The notes: a model not told the origin generated them from the sequence alone. Shown: positions 14,755 to 28,000, counted from the stretch's first letter. The stretch: 64,000 bases of DNA from Seriola aureovittata (GCF_021018895.1 NC_079377.1:23736501-23800500), one strand, 5' to 3'. A program made the numbers and translations.

Positions 14755-14875
14755 GAGGCTACGTCCACACTGATACCCGTTCGCTCCATTTCAGGGTTTA
14801 GAAAAAGTGAAAAAAGTGAACGGCAGAAGGAAACGCAGCAAAAGTGATGCGTTAGCCGCTAGTTTGAGATTAAGG
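14755..14875 (+). repeat. Possible DNA-transposon terminus (GGCTACGTCCACACT), copy A
   Basis: GAGGCTACGTCCACACTGAT resembles the end of a common teleost non-autonomous element whose termini read GGCTACGTCCACAC. The same 15-base block occurs at 51149. The interior does not align clearly between the two. Confidence 0.4.
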
Positions 14876-17800
14876 CTGTGACTGCTAAAAGCTTCAGCTG
14901 GGTCCATTGCAACACATGCTTTATGAGTGATGTACAAGTCGCTTTGTGGAGGCGATGCAGAAGCAGCTTGTAAATGTAGGATTATGGTGTATGAATGATG
15001 TTTTTCCACATCTACAGTACACAACTCTGGATCTGAAAACCTCATATAAATAAATAAAGAGGGGAGAGAGAGAGTGACTGCGCATATTTCATGCATGATT
15101 TATTAATTTCTCCTCCGTCGTATCATCCCTTTCTTCTCCCTAAAAACTGATTCTTGGTGCACTGCCCCCCTCCCCCTCCCTCGGCCCTCCACATTGTAAA
15201 TCAGCACGCCGCTCGCTACCGAAACTCGCTCTGCTTTAGCCTGTCAGATTGAGGCCTTACTCTGGCCGGCTCGGGGACTCCTTCCCTCTCCCTCAGCAAA
15301 CACCAGGTTAGACTCATATCATGTTTCAAGCCATTACCAGCAAAGCCGAGCCCCAGGAAGGCAATGAGAGGACAGCGGTCGGGGAATGGAAAAGAGAGGG
15401 CCGGAGGAACGGCCATCCATCACTCCTCGGCCCCCTGGTCCTCTCGCTGCCACTCTGCTGAAACACTCACAAATAAGGACGGGATGGAGGCAGAAACCTG
15501 CCACGCCCAGGTGGGGGTCAGAGCAACCAGACAGTGGAGAGGACAGACAGGGATGGAGAGATGAGAGGAGGGAGAGCAAGAGAGCAAGTCTAGTGGATTT
15601 TATGTCATTAGAGCCTGGTGTGACAGCTTCATCTCCCCCAGCAACAGGCACAGAGAAAAATGAATATGTGATGTGGGATGGTGTCGATGGAGGACAGGGA
15701 GAGAAGAGGAGGGGGAGGAGGAGGAGGAGGGAGAGCAAGTGTGAAGAAAGAAGTAGAAGAAAAACAGAAAACCTTTTTCCCAGTCGCATCAATTCAAACC
15801 AAAAAATCTCCATAAATCCGTTTAGAAATCTTGTAAAAAGAATAAAATAAATCTAACTTCAGTGACTATCATCAACTTCAAATTTTCTTCAGTCAAACAC
15901 TCTTCACTCAAACATAATCCAGTTGATTGTTGTCTGTACATTTCTGGTTACAGTGCAATCATGAGCTGAGGAGCTAATGCGGCACAACTCGACTGTGACA
16001 TGATTTGCCAAAGTGTAATTTTAGCTGTAAAATCTGAGCCAACATGAAGTCTGCAGCGATGTCACTGACTCAAGGGCAACGTTCCCGTTCACATCACCAC
16101 AACCGCAGACACTTGGATCTCATTTAGAAACAATAAGGAAAGAAAATGAATATGTAATTGTAAATGTCTTTTCCGGTCAATAATTAACTCTGAAGGTCGG
16201 ATTTTAAAGTGACATCGATGAGAAACTAAGACACAATGATGACTGGGGAAATTACATCTGCAGATGAAGACAATGTGATATGATAGAAAGCTCTGGAGCA
16301 GCTACTTAAAGAACCTTCAGTTGTTGTTTCCAAGGTCAAGAATAAAATATTAAAGATGTTTTTAAGATGCAGTGTCTGACTCCATTCATACATACAGATA
16401 GCTGCTGTGCATTACTAGCATTACTAAGTTTATTAATTTATTTTATTCATAAAATGTGTCTGAGACAGAGGCAAACCCCACTGGCCCCTAATATCTTGCA
16501 ATGACAATGTGTAAAGCCACCCACATGCCAAACAAAGACGTACCTGAGAACAATCAAACCTAAATGTGAAGTGAAAGCCTGTAAGTGAAGAGAGTCAAAT
16601 GGAAAGTCAAGCAAAAAGAGCGAATGAACAAATAAACACTGGTTTCAGAGAGGAAGATAAAGTCATACGGAGGTAAATAAGTTGCAAAGACTGAGCGCGA
16701 TGCTGTTTGAAATATTTGCCAAACACCGAGCCGTGACAGCGCCTGAAGAAGCAGAGCTGCTCACGGTGACAGGAACACACAGCGGTGCATTAGCAAGATA
16801 CGCTGAAGGAAAAATCACCTGTGAAATTCTCCACAAACAACCTCCACATTCTTCACTCTCACGTTTAAGAGTCAGCGAGCGTGCATACAACCTGGCTCGT
16901 GTAATTAAATCCTAATTCCTTCAGGGGAGTTGACGATTTGCTCTTGTAAATATGTTGTACATACTGTAGTATTTTAGCCAGTGCAAGTCCTTTCCTAAAT
17001 TGCTTCCGACATATCTTGAAGGGATTTGTCGAGGCAGGTTGTTAATTGGTCCCGTTCAATCATCGCCTCAATGAAACACGGTCAGTATAAACAATGACTT
17101 TGGAAAAGAGGAGCATTTATCTCCTCCAGGGGGCGGGGCTTAGCTCTCATTACAAATATCGCAAGAAGTTATGATAGGAAGGCAGAGAATGACTCACGTG
17201 CTCCTGCATAAAATAATCACACCTGGAGAGAAGGCATTAAAGAAAAGATTGACATCACTGACAGAAACCTGGTTGCATTAATAGAGTCAACATGCTGCAC
17301 TCCAAGTTTTTGGAGAAAACTTGCAGACTGAATTGTTGCACTGGGGTTTAACACACTTTACTTGTACAGCCTGCAGGGAAGACGCTCTCTGAGCCTCTTC
17401 TACTACAACAGACAGCGGGGAAGACAGCCAGCTATGACTATATATTTCATTCATCTTGTAACCGTTATATATTTATTCGTTTCTGAGATTCAACTTCAGT
17501 GAGTCTCCCTCCCTGGCTGTCACAGGATCATGACTCATTATAGTGCTGCTTATAATCCGGCAGCAGATTTCTAATCAAAGGTCGAGCTTTATTTAAAAGA
17601 GTTAAAAGTTGGATAAAGTTGGACTGAGCTGAAGCGGGTTCTGGTGCAATTAAATCCGAGCTTAGACACAGAACCAATAAGGTGCCAACACATTTCCTGC
17701 AGAGATCAAAGACAAATATTAGCTGTCTCAGAGACGACCTGTCCACACACGCCGCAATCTCAAACGGAAAGCTGGAGGTGGAGAGAAGACGCTTTCGCAC

Positions 17801-18119
17801 ACTTAAAATCTTCCGCCATACGCACCTGTAAATCTCTGTAAATCTCAGTAACCTCATTGTTTATTAATGCAAGTCACTGCAACGTATTTCTCGCTCCAGC
17901 TTTGTCGCAAAGGGGCAATAACTGCCACAGGTGGACAGGGCTTCGCATGCAAGTCGTACATCATCACAGCTGCTGCCCAAATCCCCCAAATGATTGTTTG
18001 GTACCAAATAGGATGTAGAAGGGAGATTTGGAGGATGGGGGTGGGGGTGGGTTTTATCCAGCAAATTAAAGTCCAAGCAAGAAAGAGACAGAGAGACGAG
18101 AGCGAGAGGAGAACGAAAG

Positions 18120-18146
18120 GAGAGAGAGAGAGAGAGAGAGAGAGAA
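18120..18146 (+). repeat. (GA)13 microsatellite
   Basis: GA units in a wider purine-rich tract from 18080 to 18155. Confidence 0.95.
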
Positions 18147-19479
18147 AAAAAACTGCATTTCTGTAAAGGTTAATGTGTGTTTGGATGTTGGTTGCCAGAG
18201 GGCATCTTGCACTCTAATGTGTGTGAGAGAAAGTTCCAGAAGCAAGACGGCATTTGCCCTCGTTTCCAACGGCAGAGGAGAGACGGAGGCGAGTGAGGCA
18301 AACACAGGAGGGACTGATGGAAAGAAGGACAGGAGTAACTTGCTGAGCATCACAGTTATTGAGAAAATTACCTTTTGCATCATCAACATTTAAACAATTG
18401 CGACCAAAATAAGATCAACTTTTAAAAACCATTAAGTCTGGTGTTTACGCATAGTGACCAACTTGATATTAACATTAACGATGTTACATAGTGTTTCATA
18501 CTCATTGGAATATATTGAGCCCCGTCTTTGGAACACTGTGTGTAGTTCAGGTAACACATTTACATCCCAAATTAGTTATTTATAGCAAATGGTTGCACAG
18601 TTTGGCTCTTGTCTTTGAAGGAACAAGGATTGTGTCTGGAGAACTAACGCAACATGCATCAACATTAATCAATTACTTAATTAATACACATCGGGCGGCA
18701 CTAGCCAGGTGATAGCCAAACAGCTAACGACTAAGTGTTTTAATTATTTCAGCTTGCGTAGTTGTGAGGGAGAAAACAACCTTTTGCAGATCAGGTTGTG
18801 TATTTGGTCATAACAGTTCGGCCCATTCCCGATTTCGTCTCATATTTCGTTCTTAAACGGTTGTAGAACACCACCATGACACATGAATGATCCTCCACAT
18901 CCTTATAATAGCAGCGCTGCTGCATTCGCTTTGCCCATTTGCGTCAGGAAGGAAGGCAATTAAAGCCATTATCTCGAACAGTAGCAATCATGTTTATGTG
19001 ATTCTTAGTCTCACATCCATGCCAATAAGCCTGCTGGTTCAAACTGCACACATAGCTGTGATCAAATAGCAACAATCCATTTTGTGGGAGTAACGAGGGC
19101 CACGCTGCACCTTTTGACATTTCACTGAGAATTGTAGAATTGACGGCAATTACTTTACATGAATCACAATTTATGTGCAGATTTTATATTAAGCGTGCCA
19201 TTTAAACAGGAAAACCATTGATTAGCATATGAGAAACTTTTACCCTTTTACATCGTCGGCTCACCCGTCATTATGCAGCGTGCTAATACGTGCTGCTGAG
19301 TATAAGTGAAACCCCAATGGCTGCAATGTGTGTGTAATGGATAAGGAGAGGCTAAATGGATTCAGTCAAACCAAAAAAAAACATCACATTCATACAGGCC
19401 TGTGTCCAGGTTTTGCTTTGGATCAGTACTAAAAACAAAAAGGTGAATGCACGTACAAAAGGCACGAGATGGATGCAGT

Positions 19480-19995
19480 TATGACGGGTTAAGGTCCGGC
19501 GTCACCGACGAGGCAGCGGAAAGCCTTTCGTGACCGAGAACAAACATCTGTAACATGTAGTTACTTCTCGTGATTAAATGACAGAGGGAGGCTTAATGGT
19601 GAATTTTGTTGTTATAAGTGCAAGTAGGAGGAGGGAGGGGCAACACAGAGAGATGGAGGGAGGCAGGGAGAGAGAGAGAGAGAGAACGGGGTCAGTGGTG
19701 GAGTCACATTAATCCCACTGAAGCCCCGTTCAGGAGGTTAATGGTCTCTCTGCTCAGCGTGACGTCCGTGTGTGAGCCGGTAGGCGTCGTGGGACAGGAA
19801 CACTGGCCCCAAAGCCGATGACGTTTCATCTGATTCCCATACAGCTCATTTGGGACGAGATGTAATATCGCCGCTTCGCATTACAAACACGCACGGAGCC
19901 ACGCGGCGTGCGAACACTTCAAATACATACACGCACGATCAAAAAGCTCACGACGTCTGCGGCTGAACTTCCTGAGACGAGCCGTGCTGCGGTTC
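19480..19995. promoter_or_regulatory. CpG-dense patch inside nrg3 intron 1
   Basis: CpG dinucleotides are clustered here: nine fall in 19861-19920, six in 19921-19980 and about eight in 19485-19550, against roughly one per 60 bases in most of the intron. The middle part (19640-19690) is GA-rich and poor in CpG. It could be an intronic enhancer, an alternative promoter or an unmethylated island. No exon is recognisable. Confidence 0.35.
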
Positions 19996-20796
19996 TGTTT
20001 CCACTGAAATGTTGTACAGAAAACACGGAGGATGTGACAAGATTACACAGATAAGAACTGATGACATTTCACTGATGCTTCTCACCTGTAACGGCACTGG
20101 TGTGTGCGTTCAAACTCAAAGAATTTGTCTCCTCTAATCCAGATGTGCCTCGTAGTGTTTTATCAGCCACTGACGTGATACAGAGGGAGATGACATGCAA
20201 CAAGGACTGAGCTGTGTTTGAAAAAATCTGTTCATATTTCTTCTCTTCTTCAGTCTCGTATCTTCCACCAGTCATGAATACTTTTTGCAACATTTCAACA
20301 AGAATCTTTCGCTTTTTTGATGCAAATGGAAACATGACAACAAGTGATTTTTGAGACATAACGACAGATGATAGGACACGTACAAACAGCCGCAGTCATT
20401 TAAAAACACATATTCATCGTATGTGGAAAAATTCAGACATAATTTGTTGGTTTTTCTGACATTTCACATGAAAACATCACATGTGAAAAACACCAATTTC
20501 ACTCATAATATCACATCTGTCAGCTGCAGGCACATGTGGTCTGTGGACGTTATTGCACGTACAGAAGACACATGATTGACATATGCTTTTTATATGGGAT
20601 ATTACATGAAAATTGCATATTATTGAATTATATGGCACCACATAGTTTTTTTTTTTTTTTTGAGGCAACACCGATCCAAAACATTCACACTGTAAAAACA
20701 CACACATACTCGGGTAGATGCACTCCTGTGAACACCACCATTACACAGAGAGAAATAAGTCAGCAATATGAGCCATAGGCCAAAGCTCTTACAACA

Positions 20797-20810
20797 CCCC
20801 CCCCCCCCCC
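20797..20810 (+). repeat. Poly-C tract, 14 bases
   Basis: Fourteen consecutive C. Confidence 0.9.
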
Positions 20811-22424
20811 AGTGAAAACATGACAATCCATTTAAAAGGTACAAAATGTCAGAGTACACGATGGACTTATGATGAACAGATGAGTGGGACGTTTACGATG
20901 AAAGTTCTCTACTCAAGCATAACCACACCGGACATCCTGAGTGTGGAGCTGCTCTTACACGTGCTGCAGACTTACAGGCCTATTGTGACGCGCTCTTAGA
21001 GATGTGAGATATTCATTATTGATGCTGCGGTGTCGATGTAGAATGTAAAAGGCGTATGGAGCAGGTTTACTCAATGTACTTTCAAACAGATAATATATAA
21101 TATATAGGAGAGCATACGCATGCGGTTGTACTACAGTGAGGCTAAAGGGACGGCTGATGGGAATGAGAGAGGCACCAGGTCGTTCAGGTGAACCAGCGTC
21201 TCAGACAGAGAGGCAGACATTAAATGATAATTGAGGAAAGACTGACAGAGTGATGGGATGCAATCTGAAGTACTGGGGTGAATCACGAAGATCAAATTGT
21301 TGATAATTGCTTTATCTAAATGATGGGAATCCATTAAATGATCATTTTGAGGGTTTTTTTCTTTCATATGTTTCTGTGACAGACGCATTTCCTTTCTGTT
21401 TGAAGCACCTTGTTAACCTTGATGTTTTTATCATCCATATGTTTTTTATATAATACAAGACACATCACGAGGGAAATAAGCAGGCAACTCTGTGACTTCA
21501 TACATCACAAACCTAAGGAACCAATCTTTTCAACTTGTGGGGACAGGGGGCGGGGCTAAATAAACCTGAAGCCTTGTTAGTACAGAGAGAGAGAGTTTGC
21601 ATTAGCACAACCATTAACACTATGTCAGACACTGCCAAGCTAACAAACAGTATAATTGAATGATAGATGCTAACTGCGCTAACCGCTCTGATCCGTCTGC
21701 TAGTCTCTGGTTCTGGTCTCAACAGACTCCTCATCTGAGTCTGGGTCTGACTGAGCCACCTGTCCACTTGGAGCCAGCAGGTGGGGGGGCGGGGCTCAAG
21801 GCCTGATCCAGAAAACAGAGCATGAGTGAAACATGAGAAGAGAACTGCTGCCTCGGTACAGATGCACATTTGGTTCGAAACAAGGGGCCCTTAAAGGTAC
21901 AGATTTTTCCTATACCACCTCGGTGCTGCCAGATCTCCGGATTTTCTGTCCGCCCACAGTTTGTGTCCTGAAATCCGGAGACCATGTTGCAGGTTTTTCA
22001 GTTGCCAGTCTTTCCCTTGTCTTTCCAGGCAAGGTGTAGACACACTGCTCAAGATAACAACAACTGTCTTCCGCTGATTCACAAACGTAAAAGGCATCAT
22101 CTCCTGACTGTCTTAGAAAAAACCTTCTAAGGGTTGAATGTGTTTACAAGAGAAAAGCTCTCACGTACGGACGTCGCTAAGTGATTGACACCAACTTGCA
22201 GTTCAGTAACAAATAGAAAGGTATGCAAAGGGAAACGTCACAGGTTGTGAATATTATATAGACGGACAAATAAGAGAGTGAACAGTTTATCAAGTCGTGG
22301 TCAATGAAAGACAGAAGAAGCGCTACGCTGGCATTAACTAACATCCACGGTGGCTTCAAGCAATCAATCTCTGCCTCTCACTATCCTCAACACCCTCTCT
22401 CTGGCCCAAGCGGCAGTTCACACC

Positions 22425-22500
22425 CTGATTAGGATGAGTGACTCAAGCTTAGATAATTATCATCTGATCTAATTAGAGCTGAGTTGACGCTTCACATGTG
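22425..22500. promoter_or_regulatory. Candidate enhancer-like motif cluster in intron 1
   Basis: Within 75 bases there are CTGATTAGG, the AP-1-like GAGTGACTCA, GATAATTATC and TCTAATTAGA. The cluster is distinct from the neighbouring repeats. Confidence 0.25.
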
Positions 22501-22627
22501 GCTCGTTATTTGAAGCGAGAAGCCGACTCTGTGTCCCTGCGTCCTCGCTGACAGCTCCTGTCTGTCCATCTTCCCCTGCGTTCCTCTCCGGGGGGGTGGG
22601 GGGGTCACAGAAGAGTGATGCCCCAGA

Positions 22628-22631
<4 letters not shown>

Positions 22632-22660
<29 letters not shown>
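22632..22660 (+). repeat. (TG)14 microsatellite
   Basis: Uninterrupted TG units. Confidence 0.95.
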
Positions 22661-22663
<3 letters not shown>

Positions 22664-23597
22664 TGTATATGTGAAACTGGTTTGCAGTTAATATGTGTTT
22701 GTGATTTGTGAAACAGCGAGAAGAAAGAAAGAGAGAGAGAGAGTTGGACATCAGTCACTGCTGATAAGTGGTGGACAGAGTGTTGACAGCTCACGACTGT
22801 GACGTGTTCATCGCCTCAGGAATGAGGCACGTCTGAACCTGATGTCACAATAGACTACTAACAGAATATACACACACAATATACACACACAGTATATAAA
22901 CGCAAATAAAAACAATGACATAGAACTACAATATAAAGCTGAGTATACGAATACAATTACTCTGAATGATGACTGTAGATAGTGCACAGTAAGGAACACG
23001 AGTAAATGAAGTGAGTATTACACAGAACAGATTAAGCAGCCAGTGAAACTGTAATATTACACCAGAGTGTAGAAGTATGAATGAATATAAATACCAGTAG
23101 GATGTAAAACAGCTCACAGTGTAAAACCAAATGAGCTTATTTGGTCCTGAACAACCTGATACCGGTGCGATATTAGAGGTTAACGGATCACCAGAATGTA
23201 TTATAGTTCGTAATGAGAGAAGCACAAATGTCACTGCTAGATTTAATGGTTATCAGAGCAATAACTGTTTAGACATTTTACTCGAAACTACAAATGACAG
23301 CTGTGGGGATGCTGGAGGAAAAGTCAGGGGGCTACCAAAATCATTAGCGTACATTATCTGGGAACCATGGCTGTCTCATGCCCATCCATCCTGTAGTTGT
23401 TGAGATATTTCAGTCTGGATGAAAGTGCTGGAGTGACTGACACAGTGTGGCTAAAAACATTGGCATTTAACATTGAAAATGTCACAGAATTTATTCACGG
23501 GTTTTGCAAAAATTGTCCACCGCGAGCTTCCTGTTTGGCAATAGAGTTGATCAGTGCCTTGACATTAGTCTCTCTGACTGAGCTAGTGTTTGTACTG

Positions 23598-23692
23598 CTG
23601 CTTCACAGCAAGAAGGGCCATGGTTTTGACATCTACCCAACCTGTCGGGGGCCTTTCTGTGTGGATTTTGCACGCTGGGATATGCATGGACC
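23598..23692 (+). repeat. tRNA-headed SINE-like teleost repeat, decayed
   Basis: GCTTCACAGCAAGAAGGGCC, then GGTTTTGACATC, then GGGGCCTTTCTGTGTGGATT and TTGCACGCTGG match, with substitutions, a common teleost repeat reading CCTCACAGCAAGAAGG, GGTTCGAATCC, GGGCCTTTCTGTGTGGAGTT, TTGCATGTTC. The B-box-like part is mutated. The 5' head and 3' end are missing. Confidence 0.55.
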
Positions 23693-23972
23693 CTTTGCAA
23701 ACAAGCACAGGGAAAAGCAGCTCTGGAAAATGGATGGATTGATGGACTTTGTGGTCTTTATGGTTTAGCTGCCGCTGTGTTCCTACTGTTTCCTTTTATT
23801 AACACATTCTCGCACACTCTGCTTACAGCGCTGTCACACCGCATCCGCCACAGTCCTCCGTCATCATTTACTGGGTCGCATATAGAACTGCATCCCTCCT
23901 GTAGCAACACCCTGTGGATGTATGTGCGTGTGTGAAAGTGTTTGTGATGCCGCTGCACACGGAGCGTATGCT

Positions 23973-24001
23973 ACACACACTCACACACACACACACACAC
24001 A
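23973..24001 (+). repeat. (AC)n microsatellite, one interruption
   Basis: AC units broken once by a T at 23981. Confidence 0.92.
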
Positions 24002-24687
24002 GGCTGCATGGACTTTGCTTGTTTTACCCAGACAGCAATATCTAACCACTTTACAAGCTGACTGCTCAATAATGGCTGAATCTGTGAGGAAAACCGGAGA
24101 ACCAAAGAAAGGCCACTACCCTGCAGGAATGTGTTGGCTGTTTGTTTTAGCTGCAGATCTATCGGTGTGCAAACAAACAAACAAACAAAAAACCTCACTG
24201 TGCTGATCCTGAAGAGCAAATGATTATCACTCTTGCTAACCAAACCCATCGCCTGAATCTGTGAGCGGGAAAAACAGCAAATAGAAAATAAAAGGAAATA
24301 TAAAACCAGTCAGCTGTTAAAGTGCAGTGATTTACTAAGATGAACCTACTGTCCGGTAACAATGTGTTAAGTCCTGGGCGGCTGGTGGATTGTCCAGAGT
24401 CTGAGCAGTGATTCAAGGGAGATCACAGAGAATTTTTTATTTTTTTTTTTATTTTTTTTCCTCGCATGAATGGCCATCTGGTATTACACACAAAAGCCCT
24501 GTTATGACAGCGTTGGTTTCTACAGGGTAGGTTGGGTCATTTTTGTGTGTCACAGATGCACCCGGTGATATTAATCCTGCCTGGATCAGCCATGTCTGGC
24601 TTTCATACAGCATTTCTCTGCACATTCCAGCACGCACGGTTTTCCATTAAACTGTAAGAGAAACCAATGAATTTAATGATTTTAAAA

Positions 24688-25010
24688 GTCCCGTATTTTA
24701 CACTTTTACACCGGTGTTTTATTTGCAGTGTTGATCCATAAGAAGATACAGTATATTTGTGGTTTCATCTCAGTGTAGTTTTACATCTCCTCTCTCAGGC
24801 TTCTCTCTGGAGCTCTAGCAACAACAGGTCGGCGAGCCAATCAGAAGAGAGGAGGCTCTGAGCCTCCCCTCTTCTGATTGGTTGACTGTTTTATGAGCTC
24901 TAATAAAAATATATGAGATTTCAGGTAAAAACACTCAGATAAACCGAATCCTGTAAGGTTGGATGGTGGGTCCAAGTGGGCGGGGCTTGGGGCATGGCTG
25001 TGAGCGGCGA
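24688..25010 (+). mobile_element. MITE-like element, copy 1, with internal foldback
   Basis: It shares GTCCCGTATTTTACAC, TTGATCCATAAGAAGAT, CAGGCTTCTCTCTGGAGC and GCCAATCAGAAGAGAGGAGG with copies 2 and 3, and GGTGGGTCCA-GTGGGCGGGG with copy 2. It differs by carrying an extra inverted copy of the AATCAGAAGAG block, so 24838-24883 forms a near-perfect hairpin. About 80 bases that copy 2 lacks follow the hairpin. The right end is not defined. Confidence 0.65.
24838..24883. repeat. Inverted repeat (foldback) within MITE copy 1
   Basis: The arm CCAATCAGAAGAGAGGAGGC is followed after a few bases by its reverse complement GCCTCCCCTCTTCTGATTGG with a single mismatch. The stem is about 22 base pairs with a very short loop. 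Confidence 0.85.
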
Positions 25011-25026
25011 CGGCTTTCATCATTTA

Positions 25027-25100
25027 GTCGTGTGAACTGTAAAATCGTTGATGACAGAGCAAAAAGCCAATCACAGATCCGTAGTTACATCTTATTGTTA
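25027..25100 (+). repeat. Shared repeat block, copy A (paired with 26146-26215)
   Basis: GTGTGAACTGTAAAATCGTT then GATGACAGAGCAAAAAGCCA and AGTTACATCTTATTG recur on the minus strand at 26146-26215 with a few substitutions. It lies just downstream of MITE copy 1 and could be part of that insertion or of a nested one. Confidence 0.65.
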
Positions 25101-26145
25101 CACTAAAAAGAAAAGTCATAGTTTGTCGTAGTTTAAGTTCTATATGACCTAAATTAGTTTGACTCTATTAGCAAACATCTGCAGGCCAATTTGCAGTTTG
25201 ATGCATTGTCAGATCCATGTCGAACGCGCTAACTAGCTAGTTACTGTGACAAGCAGCAGACATTAAACCTTCATATCCCATAAATACATGTGCCACCGTT
25301 TCAGTTAGCAATTTAGTCACTAACGAGCAAAGCATATTGTATCCGACTGCGCTCGCCACCTTGCAAACAGCTGACACTGCTTACCCCCTGAGCCCGTTTC
25401 TATAAACAGCATCAGAACCTCGCCATCCATCACTCGCCACCAAATCAACTCCAGCTGGATGTAATGTAAATGTAAATGAACTGAGTGGGCAGAGAGGAGA
25501 AGATGGAGGGGGAGAACGAAGGGAGAGCTCACTGTTTCTAGGATGAGAGGCCGGTTTCCCTCGTGCCTTCATCTTGCCCAGTGGAAAGGTTTAATCCAGC
25601 CAATTCTCCCCCCTCAATGCATTTCTTACTCCCCATTATTCTGTTTTCACTTCCCCTCTCCTCCACGTTTGTCTCCATTCATTCCTTCCTCGCCTTTTTG
25701 CTCTTTCCTCAAACCTCCCGATCCCACCCCCTCCTCCCTCTCTCTCCCTCTCTCTCTCTTTCTCTCTGCTTCTTGTTTCTTATAGAATGATTGTGCAATA
25801 CCATTTTCTTTTGTCCCCTAAAATGCTGAGTCACACAGCCTGGAGGGAGAAAGCAAGACAGTCCACCTGTCATAAGTAGATCTGTGTCTCTTTCAACAAA
25901 AAAAAAAACACACATAGAGACGGACAACCCACCAGTTCACCAGACACGTGGTAGAGTCTCTGTGAGACAGCTGTCAGGAGAGAGAAAAAACCAACAGAGA
26001 GACAGAGAAAGAAAGAACAGGTAGAGTGATGACGAGCTGAAACAATAACGAGACTGACAGACAACTAATCAACAATGATTTTGATAAACGATGAAGTCAT
26101 TCATCACAGGATGATGCCAAACATTTGCTGCTTTCGTTGGACAAA

Positions 26146-26215
26146 ACAAAGAATAAGAAGATGTAACTGTGGGTCAGTGATTGGCCTTTTTGCTCCGTCA
26201 TCAACGATTTTACAG
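26146..26215 (-). repeat. Shared repeat block, copy B
   Basis: On the minus strand it reads GTGAGCTGTAAAATCGTTGA then TGACGGAGCAAAAAGGCCAA and AGTTACATCTTCTTATTC, matching 25027-25100 over about 65 bases. The two are 1.1 kb apart in inverted orientation. Confidence 0.65.
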
Positions 26216-27033
26216 CTCACATGATTAACTGACAAATAACTTGATAGTAAAAACTGATTTTTACTTGCGATAGAGGCGAGAAAACTAAGTAAGACAGAGG
26301 ATGCAGTGGAGCATGTTGTCAGAGTGGCGAACACTGAGCTCTGACTGAATCTACAGATTGTCTAGACACACACACAAACACATGCTCCGTCCATGTCAGG
26401 CTCCGAAAGACAAATGATGTCACCATCTGCCCGAAGGACCGACGTCTAGTGTATGACACCAACGCACCACTCTCTCTCTCTTTCTCGCTGTCTGGGTGTG
26501 TGTTATTGAGGTGTGTTTTCCATCAAGGTGAAAGTGACCTTCTAGGAAGCTGCCCGTTTCCCCGGGAAAACCTCCTGTGTGGTAACATAAGTAATGTGCG
26601 GCTCTGATTTCCTGGAAAAAAAGGCCTCCTACATCTTGAGACTCACATTATTGAGGCGTCCAATTGCTGTTACTTAGCATAATAAGATACAGTACAATGG
26701 CAGCAGTCCCAAAAATAAACAAACACAAGACAGGAAATTATTTTTCACAGAGCTTAACATGCTAAATCCTCCCCTAACTGTAATGTTTCCACAATAAAAC
26801 CATCTTCCACTGACACTGAAGTCGCCATCTCGACTGTCTCCTCTGTGCCTCTTTGTTCTATTTCCTCCAGCGCTGTCAGCTCCGAGGCCTCCACCAGAAA
26901 AGCCAGCTCCACGGAGCCTCTCAGAGAGAAGCTGGCAACAGTCTTTGAAGCTAAAAATAACCGCGGCAAAATGCAGCGAGCATCGGGATAATCAGAACCC
27001 ACGCCCATATGCAGGCCCGCTCGCTCGCAGGGA

Positions 27034-27048
27034 GGGGGGGGGGGGGGG
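27034..27048 (+). repeat. Poly-G tract, 15 bases
   Basis: Fifteen G in a GC-rich context. It belongs to a group of G/C homopolymers in this intron. Confidence 0.9.
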
Positions 27049-27372
27049 CGCCTGCTAAACTGCTGAGTGGCAAAAGACCAGGATACAATCACACTGGGAT
27101 CAATATCTTGTGCAGAGCAGAGGATGAGGCGGCTCATGTAATGTGCATGAACAATGTGGCACGACAAAACTGACACACCCACATACAGAGAATCATTATC
27201 TTCAAGTAACCAAGAGGGAGGAAACTTTTGCTGGTGCTGATGTCAAAATTAACGACCAGGAAACAGATTCATTCGATTAGTTTCAGATGCTCCACGTTCC
27301 AAAATGATGGTTTACACAAACAGCAGCAGTAAAACAGATACAGGGTCAGTGGTCGAGGATTCTTTACTTAAA

Positions 27373-27723
27373 GGTCCCATATTTTACACTGTCCTGGTGT
27401 TTTAATTGAAGCGTTGATCCATAAGAAGATCCAGAAGATATATTTCTAGTTTTAAGAACCAAGAAAGAATCTCAATGTAGTTTTTATATTTCCTTTCCCC
27501 CCCAGGCTTCTCTCTGAAACTCTAGCGACAGCCGGTCAGTCAGCCAATCAGAAGAGAGGAGGCTAAATGGTGGGTCCAGGTGGGCGGGGGCTTTGTTGTG
27601 ACATCACAAAGTTACAGACGCCATGACAACTCGTTTTTCTGAATACAGGCTGTGTGCATTTCACTGTGGACTGAGCACTTTGATACTTTCACTATTAATA
27701 TTCACTCACTACAATATTGGACC
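27373..27723 (+). mobile_element. MITE-like element, copy 2 (most complete)
   Basis: The left end starts GGTCCCATATTTTACAC and the right end finishes AATATTGGACC, giving short imperfect terminal inverted repeats. Inside are TTGATCCATAAGAAGAT, AGGCTTCTCTCTG, GCCAATCAGAAGAGAGGAGG and GTGACATCACAAAGTTACAG. The left half is shared with the copies at 24688 and 30735. At about 350 bases with no open frame it fits a non-autonomous DNA transposon. A target-site duplication was not clear. Confidence 0.7.
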
Positions 27724-27971
27724 ATAAATTATAATATGATTATTTACTTTATCGGGCTCTAATCACTGATGTATTAGCAGTATTTTAACGCTGCAGCAGG
27801 TTAGGGTGGATGTTATATGCTACAAGCAGCTGAATGAGAGACACCTAGTGGAATGAAAGGATAAAGTCGCATCATTTATAACAAAGTACTTGAGTAAATG
27901 TGCTTTCCACCGCTATAAGATCAGCTGTACTGTACCTGAATCAATCGCTGCACCAGGGATGTTTGTTTTGC

Positions 27972-28000
27972 TTTTCATCCACTTCTTCAGTGGATGAAAA
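27972..28000. repeat. Perfect 12-bp inverted repeat, 5-nt loop
   Basis: TTTTCATCCACT, loop TCTTC, then AGTGGATGAAAA. It lies 250 bases past MITE copy 2 and may be a fragment of another element. Confidence 0.8.

Noticed and set aside
15334..15850. 159-codon minus and 154-codon plus frames
   Set aside because: They come from purine/pyrimidine-biased low-complexity sequence giving Leu/Ser- or Arg/Glu-rich products on both strands.
17131..21800. GGGGGCGGGGCT boxes at about 17131, 21547 and 21787 as Sp1-type promoter elements
   Set aside because: A similar GTGGGCGGGGCTT word occurs inside the MITE-like elements at 24.9 and 27.6 kb, so these are more likely repeat fragments than promoters.
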